Shown here: piece after piece, positions 8,411-16,750 of the stretch
How the letters are laid out: each line of letters opens with the position of its first letter
Position numbering within the stretch: position 1 is the first letter of the stretch
Origin: Candidatus Allochristensenella caecavium
Lineage (GTDB): Bacteria > Bacillota > Clostridia > Christensenellales > QAND01
Direction of reading: 5' to 3'
Assembly: GCA_904397865.1 (NCBI GenBank)
Contig: CAJFOS010000003.1
Location: 1-64,000 of the forward strand
Length of the DNA: 64,000 nt
Program-made: the position numbers and the translations under genes
The notes under the pieces: generated by a model
Told to the model about the DNA's origin: nothing
Database searches by the model: none
The model's input: the letters and a program-made list of their open reading frames with translations, nothing else

Positions 8411-8662
8411 TCAACCTTTCAGGCCACGCGATTGTCGGTCCATATCTTCGACAACGATATCATAAATCTCGCCCAAAGAGGCGCAATAGGCTAACAGTGT
8501 CCATGGTTCATTGGTATGAAAGTGAATTTTGATGAGGCGTTCATCGCCAACGGCGAGCAGACAATCGCCGGGAATGTGCGTGGTGATGTAGGCGTTGATA
8601 GCATCTTCAGAGAGGGCGTCGCCTTCGATTAAAAGTTGTGTATCGTATTTGTATTCCAGCAT
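8411..8662 (-). CDS. Stand-alone FakA/YloV-type C-terminal domain protein
   Basis: An 83-residue protein matching only the module that lies after the DAK2 kinase domain in FakA/YloV-type fatty-acid kinases. KYDTQLLIEGDAL corresponds to the Y-TEFLIEG segment, IPGDCLLAVGDERLIKIHFHTNEPW to the GDSLVVVGDD-LVKVHVHTN signature, and LGEIYDIVVEDM to the closing strand. There is no DAK1/DAK2 kinase part. The start ATG has GGAAGGGAG about 8 nt upstream. A DegV (FakB-like) gene lies 1.1 kb away on the same strand, so it could be an accessory partner of DegV/FakA lipid handling; this is inference. A separate full fakA would be expected elsewhere in the genome. Confidence 0.7.
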   Translation of the reverse strand: MLEYKYDTQLLIEGDALSEDAINAYITTHIPGDCLLAVGDERLIKIHFHTNEPWTLLAYCASLGEIYDIVVEDMDRQSRGLKG

Positions 8663-9002
8663 GAGGAATCTCCCTTCCATTTTGCAAGATGATAGTAAAG
8701 GCATTATACAACGTTTTGATGGCTGATACAATGCAAGTAGCCGCACAAAAAAGAACCGGTTGCACGGACAACAGAGAGGGCGGAAACAAACGAAAGGACA
8801 GAAAGGTAACATGCGAGAGCAAGGCATGTACGGAAAATGGAAAAAGGGGGAAAGAAGGTGGTCATTTGAGCAGGGGTATTATACAATAAAAAAGTATGAA
8901 GAACTGGGATGCAACCAATAGTTGCGGAATTGAAAACCAGAGTGGATGGCGCAACCGGGACGTCTTCCGTTATGATGCAAACATAGCGAAGGAGGAACAT
9001 GC
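8663..9002. other. Divergent spacer, about 340 bp
   Basis: This lies between the minus-strand FakA-like gene and the plus-strand XRE regulator. It holds the GGAAGGGAG and GGAGG ribosome sites at its edges and an AT-rich patch (TATTATACAATAAAA, near 8878-8892) that could serve as a -10 on either strand. No convincing -35, gene or RNA motif was seen. Confidence 0.5.
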
Positions 9003-9740
9003 ATGAACATCGAAATTGCAAATCGCTTGGTGCAACTGCGTAAACAAAACCACTTATCCCAGGAGGAATTGGCGGCAAAACTGGGGTTGAGCCGGCAGGC
9101 TGTCTCCAAATGGGAACGGGCGGAGGCTTCGCCGGATACGGATAATTTAATTCTATTGTCCCGGCTATATGGCATTTCGCTAGATGAATTGCTGCGAACG
9201 GAGGATGAAATTCCCGTACCGGAACCGACAGCGCCGGATAAACAGGGGAAAAAGGAATCGGTCGTGCATATCAATGAGGATGGGATTTATCTTAAAGAGG
9301 GGACGGAGGAGGTGCATATCGGCTGGGAAGGCATCCATTTTGCAAAGGCGGAAGCGCATGGGCGAACAAAGGGTCATCTTTTTACAAGGGGCAAGGAAAA
9401 AGAGGAGAAGAACCCCTGGTATCAGTTCCCGTTTGCCTTTGTGGCTATCCTGGCGTTTCTACTAGTAGGCATCTTCTTTCAGGCCTGGCATCCCGGCTGG
9501 CTGGTATTGTTGACGATTCCACTTTACTATACGCTGGTCAAGGCGTTTATTCACCGCGACCCGCATCAATTTGCTTATCCGATTCTGGCACTGCTGATTT
9601 TTCTATGGCTTGGATGCAGCGGTGGATTGTGGCACCCGGGCTGGGTAGTTCTGCTGACAATTCCATTTTACTATATTGTAACGGATTGTTTCCATAAGCG
9701 GACCCTGCTGACAGAGGAGGAACAAAGCAAACAGGAATGA
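9003..9740 (+). CDS. XRE-family HTH regulator with membrane C-terminus
   Basis: 245 residues. Residues about 5-62 are a Cro/CI-type HTH (LVQLRKQNHLSQEELAAKLG, then LSRQAVSKWERAEASPD and LLSRLYGISLDELL). A soluble linker of about 70 residues follows. The C-terminal third has about four hydrophobic segments in which one motif appears twice, WHPGWLVLLTIPLYYTLV and WHPGWVVLLTIPFYYIVT, separated by a charged loop and another helix. Membrane-tethered XRE regulators of this type are common in clostridia; the signal sensed is unknown. The start has GGAGG at 7 nt. Monocistronic, closed by its own terminator. Confidence 0.85.
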   Translation: MNIEIANRLVQLRKQNHLSQEELAAKLGLSRQAVSKWERAEASPDTDNLILLSRLYGISLDELLRTEDEIPVPEPTAPDKQGKKESVVHINEDGIYLKEGTEEVHIGWEGIHFAKAEAHGRTKGHLFTRGKEKEEKNPWYQFPFAFVAILAFLLVGIFFQAWHPGWLVLLTIPLYYTLVKAFIHRDPHQFAYPILALLIFLWLGCSGGLWHPGWVVLLTIPFYYIVTDCFHKRTLLTEEEQSKQE

Positions 9741-9745
9741 GAAAA

Positions 9746-9768
9746 GGAGCGCGTACGCGCTCCTTTTT
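9746..9768. terminator. Terminator between XRE regulator and DegV gene
   Basis: GGAGCGCG-TA-CGCGCTCC, a near-perfect palindrome, followed by TTTTT on the plus strand and preceded by AAAA, which gives T-runs for the minus strand. Confidence 0.8.
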
Positions 9769-9781
9769 GACAAGAACAGCA

Positions 9782-10654
9782 TTAACGGTGTTTGCCCAAA
9801 AAGACGATAGCCATCATATCCGGCCCCGTATGGGCGCCGATAACAGGGCCTAAATAGGAAATTTCGATATCCTGTACACCGGTGGCTTCTTTGACAAGTG
9901 CAGCAAAGCGTTCCGCTTCTTCCAGACAATCCCCATGAACAATATGGAGCGGCTGTTGCTGCAACAGGTCTTCCCCCATTTCCTGAACACGCTTGATAAG
10001 GTGGCGGACGGATTTTTTGCGTCCGTTTGCTTTTTCCACATTGACAAGACGGCCATCATCATCGACGTTGATAATGGGCTTGATGCTCAGCATTTTACCA
10101 AAGGTGGCCGTTGTAGCGGAAATGCGGCCGCCACGGCGCAGATGGTCCAGGTCGGTGACGGTAATCCAATGGTTGATTTTCCGTTTGAATACATTTAAAT
10201 CGTCCACCAGCGCCTGTGCGGAAAGCCCCTGGTCGCGCATGGCAACGGCGTGTTTGACCAATACGCCCTGGCCAACCGACGCGCTGACGCTGTCCACAAC
10301 GTACAAGGTACGTTCGGGATATTGTTCTTCAAGCATGGTTTTTGTCGCCAAGGCAAACTGGTATGTGGAAGTGAGCCCGGAGGAAAAGACGATATAAACG
10401 ACATCCTGCCCGGCTTGGAAATAAGGGATAACGGCCTGCGCGATGGTGGCCTGATTGATATTGGTGGTTGTGGGCATGCTGCCTTCACGCATGGCCTGAT
10501 AGAAATGATGCAAGTCGGCCGGATGAAAAGGGTCGTCTGCATACACGACGTCATTGACAATATAGGTATAAGGCAGAACGGTTACATCATGTGCGCGGTA
10601 ATAATCACCGCTTAAGTCTGCCGTAGAGTCCGTGATAAGCTGATACGTTTGCAT
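9782..10654 (-). CDS. DegV-family (FakB-like) lipid-binding protein
   Basis: 290 residues, normal for DegV. The family binds one fatty acid and, in well-studied cases (FakB), presents it to a FakA kinase for phosphorylation. Seen here are LITDSTADLSGDYY at the N-terminus, GSMPTTTNINQ around the ligand-carboxylate Thr/Ser, VFSSGLTSTYQFA, LYVVDSVSASVGQG, the RRGGRISATTATFG loop, LSIKPIINVDDDGR and GPVIGAHTGPDMMAI at the C-terminus. It is 1.1 kb from a stand-alone FakA-type domain on the same strand; a second DegV lies at 49319. Confidence 0.93.
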   Translation of the reverse strand: MQTYQLITDSTADLSGDYYRAHDVTVLPYTYIVNDVVYADDPFHPADLHHFYQAMREGSMPTTTNINQATIAQAVIPYFQAGQDVVYIVFSSGLTSTYQFALATKTMLEEQYPERTLYVVDSVSASVGQGVLVKHAVAMRDQGLSAQALVDDLNVFKRKINHWITVTDLDHLRRGGRISATTATFGKMLSIKPIINVDDDGRLVNVEKANGRKKSVRHLIKRVQEMGEDLLQQQPLHIVHGDCLEEAERFAALVKEATGVQDIEISYLGPVIGAHTGPDMMAIVFLGKHR

Positions 10655-10731
10655 AGTGCCTCCTTACAAAAAAGGTATCATTTACTATACCATGAAATAG
10701 ACAAAAAGAAAATGGAATTTATGGTCAAACC

Positions 10732-10761
10732 TTGACAGAAGGCTATGCGGGCGCGTACATT
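10732..10761 (+). promoter_or_regulatory. Sigma-A-like promoter of the aminotransferase gene
   Basis: TTGACA (10732-10737), 18-bp spacer, TACATT (10756-10761), with the start codon at 10795. Confidence 0.7.
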
Positions 10762-10794
10762 AAACAAAATGGAATTTTTGAGGAGAATGGACGG

Positions 10795-11997
10795 ATGTTA
10801 CAGCTTTCCGAACGCGCAAAAAATGTACAGGGTTCCGTGACGCTGGCGATTGACAGCCAGGCTAAGCAGATGCGCCAGCAGGGCGTGGATGTTGTAAGTT
10901 TTGGGGCGGGAGAACCGGATTTCCCCACGCCACAACATATCTGCCGGGCAGCGATTGAGGCCATGGAGCAGGGGCAGACGCGCTATACGCCTGCGGCGGG
11001 CACGCTGGTGCTGCGGGAAACGATTTGCAAAAAGTTGAAAGAGCATAATGGCCTGACTTATACGCCCAGTCAAATTGTGGTGACCAACGGGGCGAAACAA
11101 GCGTTGCACAACGCAATTTGTGTTACGGTGAACCCCGGCGATGAGGTAATTGTGCCGACGCCGTGCTGGGTCAGTTATGTGGAATTGATTCGTATGGCGG
11201 GCGGCGTCCCAGTATTTGTGCAAACCAGGGAAGAAGAAGGGTTTGCCCTGCAGGCGGCGGATGTGGAGAAGGCTGTGACGGAAAAGACGAAGGCAATCCT
11301 TCTCAATACGCCGAACAACCCATGCGGAAGCGTGGTGGGAGCGGATACGCTTCGCGCGATTGCCACGCTGGCGGTGGAAAAAAACCTGATTGTCATCAGC
11401 GATGAAATTTATGAAGAGTTTATCTATGAAGGAGAGCGCCCAGCATCCATTGCAACGCTGGGAGAGGAAGTCAAGGAACATGTGATTCTGGTCAACGGTG
11501 TATCCAAAACCTATGCGATGACAGGTTGGCGGGTTGGATATGTGGCGGCTGCGCCGGTGTTTGCTAAAGCGATGGCCAACTGGCAGAGCCACGCCACGGG
11601 CAATGTGAACAGCATCGCCCAGGCTGCGGCAGTGGAGGCAATTGGCGGCGACCAGAGCGATGTGCGTCGGATGGTGGAAGAATTCCGCCAACGCCGCGAT
11701 GCGATGGTAGCCCGGGTGAATGCGATTCCGCGCCTGTGCTGCAGAGCGCCGCAGGGAGCTTTTTATGTGATGGTGGACATCCGCCAGGCGCTGGGCTGTA
11801 TGTTTGGCCGTACAAAACTGACGGACAGCATGACGTTTGCACAGACGCTGCTGGCAAACAAGGCGGTGGCGGTTGTGCCCGGCAAGGCATTTGAAGCAGA
11901 GGGCATGATACGGCTTTCCTATGCGTTGAGCATGGCGGATTTGCAACGAGGCTTGGACCGGATTGAGGAGTTTATGAACCAGTTAACCATGGAATAG
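10795..11997 (+). CDS. PLP-dependent aminotransferase, class I/II (aspartate aminotransferase-like)
   Basis: 400 residues, fold-type I aminotransferase of the AspC/PatA branch. Visible are FGAGEPDFPTPQHI at the substrate entrance, GQTRYTPAAGTLVLRE, the NGAKQAL phosphate-binding turn, NTPNNPCGSV, ISDEIYEEF, and SKTYAMTGWRVGY with the Schiff-base lysine (K238). The C-terminus contains RLSYALSMADLQRGLDRI with the carboxylate-binding Arg. Such enzymes transfer the amino group between aspartate or other amino acids and 2-oxoglutarate; exact specificity cannot be read from sequence. ATG 10795 lies 9 nt after AGGAG. It is followed 18 nt later by the homocitrate-synthase-like gene and is likely co-transcribed. 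Confidence 0.9.
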   Translation: MLQLSERAKNVQGSVTLAIDSQAKQMRQQGVDVVSFGAGEPDFPTPQHICRAAIEAMEQGQTRYTPAAGTLVLRETICKKLKEHNGLTYTPSQIVVTNGAKQALHNAICVTVNPGDEVIVPTPCWVSYVELIRMAGGVPVFVQTREEEGFALQAADVEKAVTEKTKAILLNTPNNPCGSVVGADTLRAIATLAVEKNLIVISDEIYEEFIYEGERPASIATLGEEVKEHVILVNGVSKTYAMTGWRVGYVAAAPVFAKAMANWQSHATGNVNSIAQAAAVEAIGGDQSDVRRMVEEFRQRRDAMVARVNAIPRLCCRAPQGAFYVMVDIRQALGCMFGRTKLTDSMTFAQTLLANKAVAVVPGKAFEAEGMIRLSYALSMADLQRGLDRIEEFMNQLTME

Positions 11998-12015
11998 AAG
12001 ACGGGGTGAAACAAG

Positions 12016-13407
12016 ATGTTGGAATTGGGGGAACGGACGCGCGTTCTTCTGGAAAATGACTATCACTATGAATTGCAGGATGTAGAGGAACCCAAACTAT
12101 ACCGGGATTTGTTTGATTATGAACATATTCCGAAGATATCGTTTAACCAGCGGGTGGTGCCGCAGCATATGCCGGAGGAAATCTGGATTACGGATACGAC
12201 ATTCCGCGATGGCCAGCAGGCCTGCTCGCCGTTTACAGTGGAACAAATTGTGCATGTGTTCAAACTGTTGAGCCGGCTGGGGGGGCCAAAGGGCATTGTA
12301 CGGCAGAGTGAGTTTTTCCTCTATTCGGAAAAGGACCGGCAGGCGCTGCGGGCCTGTCAGGAATTGGGGTTAGAATTTCCGGAGATTACGACCTGGATTC
12401 GCGCCAATGAAAAAGACTTCCAACTGGTCAAGGAGGCGGGCGTGAAGGAAACGGGCATTTTGGTATCGTGCTCGGATTACCACATTTTCAAAAAGATGAA
12501 TATGACGCGCCGGCAGGCGATGGAGATGTATCTGCGCACGGTGCGCAGCGCGCTGGACCTGGGGATTGTACCGCGGTGCCATTTCGAGGATTTGACCCGG
12601 GCGGATTTTTACGGGTTTGTGGTACCGTTTGCCTCTGAACTGATGCGGCTTTCGGAAGAAAGCGGAATTCCCATCAAGATTCGGATTTGTGACACGATGG
12701 GATTTGGCGTTAGCTTTCCTGGGGCGTCGCTGCCACGCAGTGTGCCGGGGATTATTTATGGACTGCGTCATTATGCCAATGTGCCGAGCGAACAGCTGGA
12801 ATGGCATGGACATAACGATTTCTACAAGGTGGTAACCAATGCTTCTACGGCTTGGTTATACGGCAGCGCGGCGGTCAACTGTGCGGTGTTGGGTATCGGC
12901 GAAAGGACGGGAAACTGCCCGCTGGAAGCGATGGCAATTGAATATGCAGCTTTCCGTGGAACGACGGACGGAATGGATTTGACGGCCATTACGGAGATTG
13001 CAGAATACTTTGAAAATGAAATCGGGGTGGAGATTTCTCCGCGCACCCCGTTTGTCGGCAAGACGTTCAACACCACACGGGCAGGCATTCATGCCGATGG
13101 CATGCTCAAGGATGAAGAGATTTACAATATCTTTGATACGGCCAAAATCCTTAACCGGCCGCCGCTGGTAGCGGTGGATTCATTCTCCGGTGTGGCCGGG
13201 ATTGCACACTGGATTAAGGGGTATTATGGGCTGAGCGATGCGCAGGCGCTTGACAAGCACGACCCCGTTGTGGTGGAGATGAAAAAGCGGGTAGACGCGC
13301 TGTACGAACAGGGACGCAACACCGTGATGACAACGGGTGAACTGCGCGCGATGCTGGCGGAAGTAGCGCCGCAGCTGTACGAAAAGCTGGAAACCAAAAA
13401 CAGATGA
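12016..13407 (+). CDS. Homocitrate/isopropylmalate synthase-family enzyme, Re-citrate synthase candidate
   Basis: 463 residues of the DRE-TIM metallolyase superfamily. ITDTTFRDGQQACSPFTVEQI has the metal Asp and DRE-like Arg; TWIRANEKDF and CHFEDLTRADFYG lie along the barrel; EWHGHNDFYKVV gives the metal HxH pair; TGNCPLEAM follows. There is no LeuA-type C-terminal allosteric domain. The N-terminal IPKISFNQRVVPQHMPEEIW is typical of a clostridial group to which the Re-specific citrate synthase of Clostridium kluyveri is said to belong. The enzyme condenses acetyl-CoA with a 2-oxo acid: oxaloacetate if Re-citrate synthase, 2-oxoglutarate if homocitrate synthase. Following an aminotransferase, glutamate synthesis via Re-citrate is a reasonable inference. 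Confidence 0.8.
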   Translation: MLELGERTRVLLENDYHYELQDVEEPKLYRDLFDYEHIPKISFNQRVVPQHMPEEIWITDTTFRDGQQACSPFTVEQIVHVFKLLSRLGGPKGIVRQSEFFLYSEKDRQALRACQELGLEFPEITTWIRANEKDFQLVKEAGVKETGILVSCSDYHIFKKMNMTRRQAMEMYLRTVRSALDLGIVPRCHFEDLTRADFYGFVVPFASELMRLSEESGIPIKIRICDTMGFGVSFPGASLPRSVPGIIYGLRHYANVPSEQLEWHGHNDFYKVVTNASTAWLYGSAAVNCAVLGIGERTGNCPLEAMAIEYAAFRGTTDGMDLTAITEIAEYFENEIGVEISPRTPFVGKTFNTTRAGIHADGMLKDEEIYNIFDTAKILNRPPLVAVDSFSGVAGIAHWIKGYYGLSDAQALDKHDPVVVEMKKRVDALYEQGRNTVMTTGELRAMLAEVAPQLYEKLETKNR

Positions 13408-13413
13408 GGAACA

Positions 13414-13454
13414 TCCAGGGGACAAAGGCATAAATATGTCCCCTGGATTTTTTA
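13414..13454 (+). terminator. Terminator after citrate/homocitrate synthase-like gene
   Basis: TCCAGGGGAC / GTCCCCTGGA 10-bp stem followed by TTTTTTA, 7 nt after the stop codon. Confidence 0.92.
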
Positions 13455-13484
13455 TTGGCAGAAGATACATATATGGGGTATAAT
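13455..13484 (+). promoter_or_regulatory. Promoter for the P-loop protein-thrC-trpS operon
   Basis: TTGGCA (13455-13460), 18-bp spacer, TATAAT (13479-13484), directly after the preceding terminator. Confidence 0.75.
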
Positions 13485-13528
13485 AAAGCAAAGGAGCAGG
13501 GAGCCGAGGAGTTTTGGAGGTGTAGAGC

Positions 13529-13939
13529 ATGATTGGATTTGTATGCGGCATCAAAGGAACCGGAAAGACCAAGCGTATGGTTGACATGGCAAATGCGATT
13601 GTTCAGGATGCATTGGGCAAAGTCGTATTTATCGATGCAACCAAGGAGCGCATGTTTGATTTAAAGCATGCCATTCGCTTGGTGGAAGCAGATGAATATA
13701 TGCTGGAAAACCACGAGGCGTTTTTCGGCTTTATCGCCGGCTTAATTGCGGGCGATTTTGATATTCACACGATTTTTATCGACCGTTTTTTGAAAATTGT
13801 CGATGCGCCAGTGGATACCCTGATTCCTCTACTCAAACGGCTGGAAGAACTGGCCGATTCACATAATGTACGGCTGATTATCTCCATTTCGGGACCGTTG
13901 GAGGAGATGCCGGCATATATCAAAGAGAAGGTGCAATAG
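13529..13939 (+). CDS. Small P-loop NTPase-like protein of unknown function
   Basis: 136 residues. The N-terminal CGIKGTGKTKRMVDMAN is a Walker A loop, and HTIFIDRFLKI gives a Walker B-like strand ending in Asp. The rest alternates helices and strands (LIPLLKRLEELADSHNVRLIISIS). It is too small for a complete ATPase with a helical lid. Similar short proteins are widespread in clostridia and are sometimes labelled PilT-like without experimental basis. It has its own promoter and lies 4 nt before thrC, so it is co-transcribed with amino-acid and translation genes. Function unknown. Confidence 0.8.
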   Translation: MIGFVCGIKGTGKTKRMVDMANAIVQDALGKVVFIDATKERMFDLKHAIRLVEADEYMLENHEAFFGFIAGLIAGDFDIHTIFIDRFLKIVDAPVDTLIPLLKRLEELADSHNVRLIISISGPLEEMPAYIKEKVQ

Positions 13940-13943
13940 ATTT

Positions 13944-15416
13944 ATGGCCATGCGGTTAATTTCAACGCGGACGGGCGTGGAAACCACGCCCGAACAGGCC
14001 GTCCTGTGCGGGCTAGCGCCCGACGGCGGCCTTTTTGTTCCCGCTTATTTCCCTCAAGTATCGATGGACGAGATTGAATCCTATAGCGAGATGCCCTATG
14101 CGCAGGTCAGCGCAGCGGTGCTGGGTCGTTTTTTTGACGCCATTCCCAACGAACAGCTGCTGGGGATGTGCGAACGTGCGTATGCTTCGTTTACCGATGC
14201 GCATGTCGTGCCGGTGCGGCATGTCAAGGACCGCTTGTACGCGATGGAACTGTACCATGGGCCAACCCTTGCGTTTAAGGACGTAGCGTTACAGATTTTG
14301 CCGGAGCTGATGGCATACAGCGCCCAGGCCTGCGGCGATGGGAAGAAGATTCTCATCCTGGTAGCAACCAGTGGAGATACGGGAAAGGCGGCACTGGAAG
14401 GCTTTTGTGATAAGCCCGGTACAGCGATTGCTGTCTTTTATCCGGATGATGGTGTCTCGCCTGCGCAGCGGTTGCAAATGGCGACGCAAAAAGGCGAAAA
14501 TGTAGCGGTATTTGCCCTGGAAGGGGATTTTGACGCTTGTCAGCGCGGGGTGAAAACGCTGATGAGTGATGCGGCTTTTTTGGAACGGCTGGATAAGGCG
14601 GGCTATGCGCTGTCCAGTGCGAATTCCATCAACTTTGGACGTCTGGCGCCGCAGGTTGCATACTATTTTTATGCGTATGCGCAGCTGCGCAAAATGGGCC
14701 AGATACAAGCTGGCGAAGCGATTGACTTTGTGGTGCCGACGGGCAATTTTGGCAATATTCTAGCTGGTTGGTATGCCAAGCAAATGGGGCTCCCGGTGGG
14801 GAAACTGGTGTGTGCATCCAACGAAAACAACGTCTTGAGCCGCTTTTTTGCTTCGGGCACATATGCGGCGGGCGAGGTATTGCATAAGACGACGTCGCCG
14901 AGCATGGATATTTTGATTTCGTCCAACCTGGAACGGCTGTTGTTTGAATTGACGGGCCGCGACGGCGCCTTGATTCGGCAGTGGATGCAGGCGCAGAAGA
15001 TTGGCCAGCCGTTTACAGTGCCGGAGGAAATGATGCGGCGGGCAGCAGAGGATTTTGAGGCGGACTGGGCATCGGATGAACAGGGCGCACAGGCAATTCG
15101 ACAAGTGTTTGAACAGACGGGGTTTGTCCTGGATACGCACGCGGCCGTTGGGTATTGCGCATATGAGGCGACGCGCAGTGAGCGGGCAACGGTATTGGCT
15201 TGCACGGCCAGTCCTTACAAATTTGCACAGGATGTGCTGGCGGCATTGGGACAGAAGAGTGAAGATGCACGTGATGCGTCCAACCGGCTGGCACAGGCAA
15301 CGCATACGCAGGTGCCGCAGGCGATTACCGAGCTGTGGCAGGCGCGCATTCTTCATGAGGACTGCATTACGCAAGGACAGATGGAAGAAGCGGTATGCGG
15401 GAGGATTCATGCGTGA
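13944..15416 (+). CDS. thrC: Threonine synthase
   Basis: Converts O-phosphohomoserine to threonine with PLP. 490 residues, the long form. The N-terminal MRLISTRTGVETTPEQAVLCGLAPDGGLFVP is diagnostic; the PLP lysine is in YHGPTLAFKDVALQ, followed by LVATSGDTGKAALEGF (phosphate clamp), SANSINFGRLAPQVAYYF and VPTGNFGNILAG. An ATG six bases downstream is an alternative start; both are served by GAGAAGGTG. The stop overlaps the start of the DUF503 gene (ATGA). Confidence 0.96.
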   Translation: MAMRLISTRTGVETTPEQAVLCGLAPDGGLFVPAYFPQVSMDEIESYSEMPYAQVSAAVLGRFFDAIPNEQLLGMCERAYASFTDAHVVPVRHVKDRLYAMELYHGPTLAFKDVALQILPELMAYSAQACGDGKKILILVATSGDTGKAALEGFCDKPGTAIAVFYPDDGVSPAQRLQMATQKGENVAVFALEGDFDACQRGVKTLMSDAAFLERLDKAGYALSSANSINFGRLAPQVAYYFYAYAQLRKMGQIQAGEAIDFVVPTGNFGNILAGWYAKQMGLPVGKLVCASNENNVLSRFFASGTYAAGEVLHKTTSPSMDILISSNLERLLFELTGRDGALIRQWMQAQKIGQPFTVPEEMMRRAAEDFEADWASDEQGAQAIRQVFEQTGFVLDTHAAVGYCAYEATRSERATVLACTASPYKFAQDVLAALGQKSEDARDASNRLAQATHTQVPQAITELWQARILHEDCITQGQMEEAVCGRIHA

Positions 15417-15706
15417 TGTTCACGGTCAGCATTTGGGCACAGGCACAATTGGAAGCGTGTGAATCGTTAAAGGAAAAGCGCAGCATCGTGCGCAGTATGC
15501 TGGCGGAATTCAGACGCATATACAAAGCAAGTGCAGCCGAAGTGGGGACACAGGACCAGCCGCACACCATGACATTGGGCCTTGCGCTGGTGGCCAGCGA
15601 CATGGTATCCGCCCAGCGAATGGGACAGATGATAGAACAGGCACTCTATATGGACACCCGTTTTCCGACGATGGATGTGAAGGTGCAAATTCATAAGCAG
15701 GGGTAA
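15416..15706 (+). CDS. DUF503 (YlxP-like) protein
   Basis: A 96-residue protein matching the YlxP/DUF503 family, which often sits in the nusA-infB-rbfA operon and is thought to act in ribosome assembly. The key segment is LEACESLKEKRSIVRSMLAEFRRIYKASAAEVG, followed by LGLALVASDMVSAQRMGQMIEQAL. The ATG at 15416 overlaps the thrC stop and follows GGGAGG; a GTG one codon earlier is an alternative. Here it is in a thrC-trpS context instead of the usual infB context. Confidence 0.82.
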   Translation: MFTVSIWAQAQLEACESLKEKRSIVRSMLAEFRRIYKASAAEVGTQDQPHTMTLGLALVASDMVSAQRMGQMIEQALYMDTRFPTMDVKVQIHKQG

Positions 15707-15712
15707 ACGAAG

Positions 15713-16720
15713 ATGGAGCAGAAAAAAATCGTATACAGCGGCATTCAGCCTTCCGGCAACCTGACGCTGGGCAATTATATTGGGGCGGTGCGTAATTTTG
15801 GCAAGATGCAGGAAGAATTTGACTGCATTTATGCGATTGCTGACTTGCATTCTATCACAGTCCGGCAAGAACCAGCCTTGCTGCGCCGGCGGACGAACGA
15901 ATTGTTTGCCCTGCTGCTGGCTGCAGGTGTAGACCCGGAAAAGTCGATTCTGTATGTACAGAGCCAGGTGCCGGCGCACGCACAGATGACATGGGTGCTC
16001 AATTGTTTTACATACATGGGCGAACTGAGCCGCATGACGCAGTTCAAAGACAAGAGCCAGAAACACAGCGATAATGTCAACGCGGGCTTGTTGGATTATC
16101 CGGTCCTGATGGCAGCGGATATCCTGCTTTATCAGGCAAACCTGGTGCCGGTCGGGGCGGACCAGAAGCAGCATTTGGAAATCACACGCGATATTGCGGC
16201 GCGCTTTAACGGCGTGTATGGAGACGTGTTTACGATTCCGGAACCGTACATCCCAGAGGTGGGGGCCCGGGTAATGAGCCTGCAGGTACCAACTGAGAAG
16301 ATGAGTAAATCCGACCCGAATGAAAATGGATTCATCGCCATCCTTGACCCGCCGGATGTGATTATGCGCAAAATGAAGCGGGCGGTGACGGATTCGGATA
16401 CGGAAAACGCGGTGCGTGTTGCGCCGGAAAAGCCGGGCGTAAGCAACCTGATTGGCATCTATGCCGTGTTGCAAAACAAGACAACACAGCAGGTGGAAGA
16501 GGAATTCCGCGGCAAAGGATATGGCGCGTTTAAGCCGGCGGTAGCAGAAGCGATTATTGAAACGCTCAAGCCGATTCAAGATGAATATGCCCGCTATCTC
16601 AAGGACAAGGCGCAGCTGGAAGCGCTGATGAAACAGGGAGCGGAACGCGCGGAACGCATCGCCGTTCGCACGCTGAACAAGGCAATGAAAAAGGTAGGGT
16701 TTATATTGCGCTCCTATTGA
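15713..16720 (+). CDS. trpS: Tryptophanyl-tRNA synthetase
   Basis: 335 residues, class I. The HIGH equivalent is in SGIQPSGNLTLGNYIGA, and the KMSKS loop is seen exactly in PTEKMSKSDPNENG. DLPVLMAADILLYQ-type residues (DYPVLMAADILLYQA) and VPVGADQKQHLEITRDIAARFN are diagnostic for TrpRS. No T-box or TRAP-like leader was seen within the 6-nt gap to the upstream gene, so charging capacity for Trp appears to be set by the operon promoter, unlike Trp import at 17.7 kb. Confidence 0.97.
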   Translation: MEQKKIVYSGIQPSGNLTLGNYIGAVRNFGKMQEEFDCIYAIADLHSITVRQEPALLRRRTNELFALLLAAGVDPEKSILYVQSQVPAHAQMTWVLNCFTYMGELSRMTQFKDKSQKHSDNVNAGLLDYPVLMAADILLYQANLVPVGADQKQHLEITRDIAARFNGVYGDVFTIPEPYIPEVGARVMSLQVPTEKMSKSDPNENGFIAILDPPDVIMRKMKRAVTDSDTENAVRVAPEKPGVSNLIGIYAVLQNKTTQQVEEEFRGKGYGAFKPAVAEAIIETLKPIQDEYARYLKDKAQLEALMKQGAERAERIAVRTLNKAMKKVGFILRSY

Positions 16721-16750
16721 GCATAAAAAGTGCGGAGGAGAATGGGACCC

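Noticed and set aside
10798-11946. Long open frame (382 codons) on the minus strand
   Set aside because: It lies entirely inside the clearly identified aminotransferase, has no recognisable protein features and reflects codon-position GC bias.
15467-16579. Long minus-strand frame (370 codons) over trpS
   Set aside because: trpS has intact class I motifs; the antisense translation shows no family similarity.
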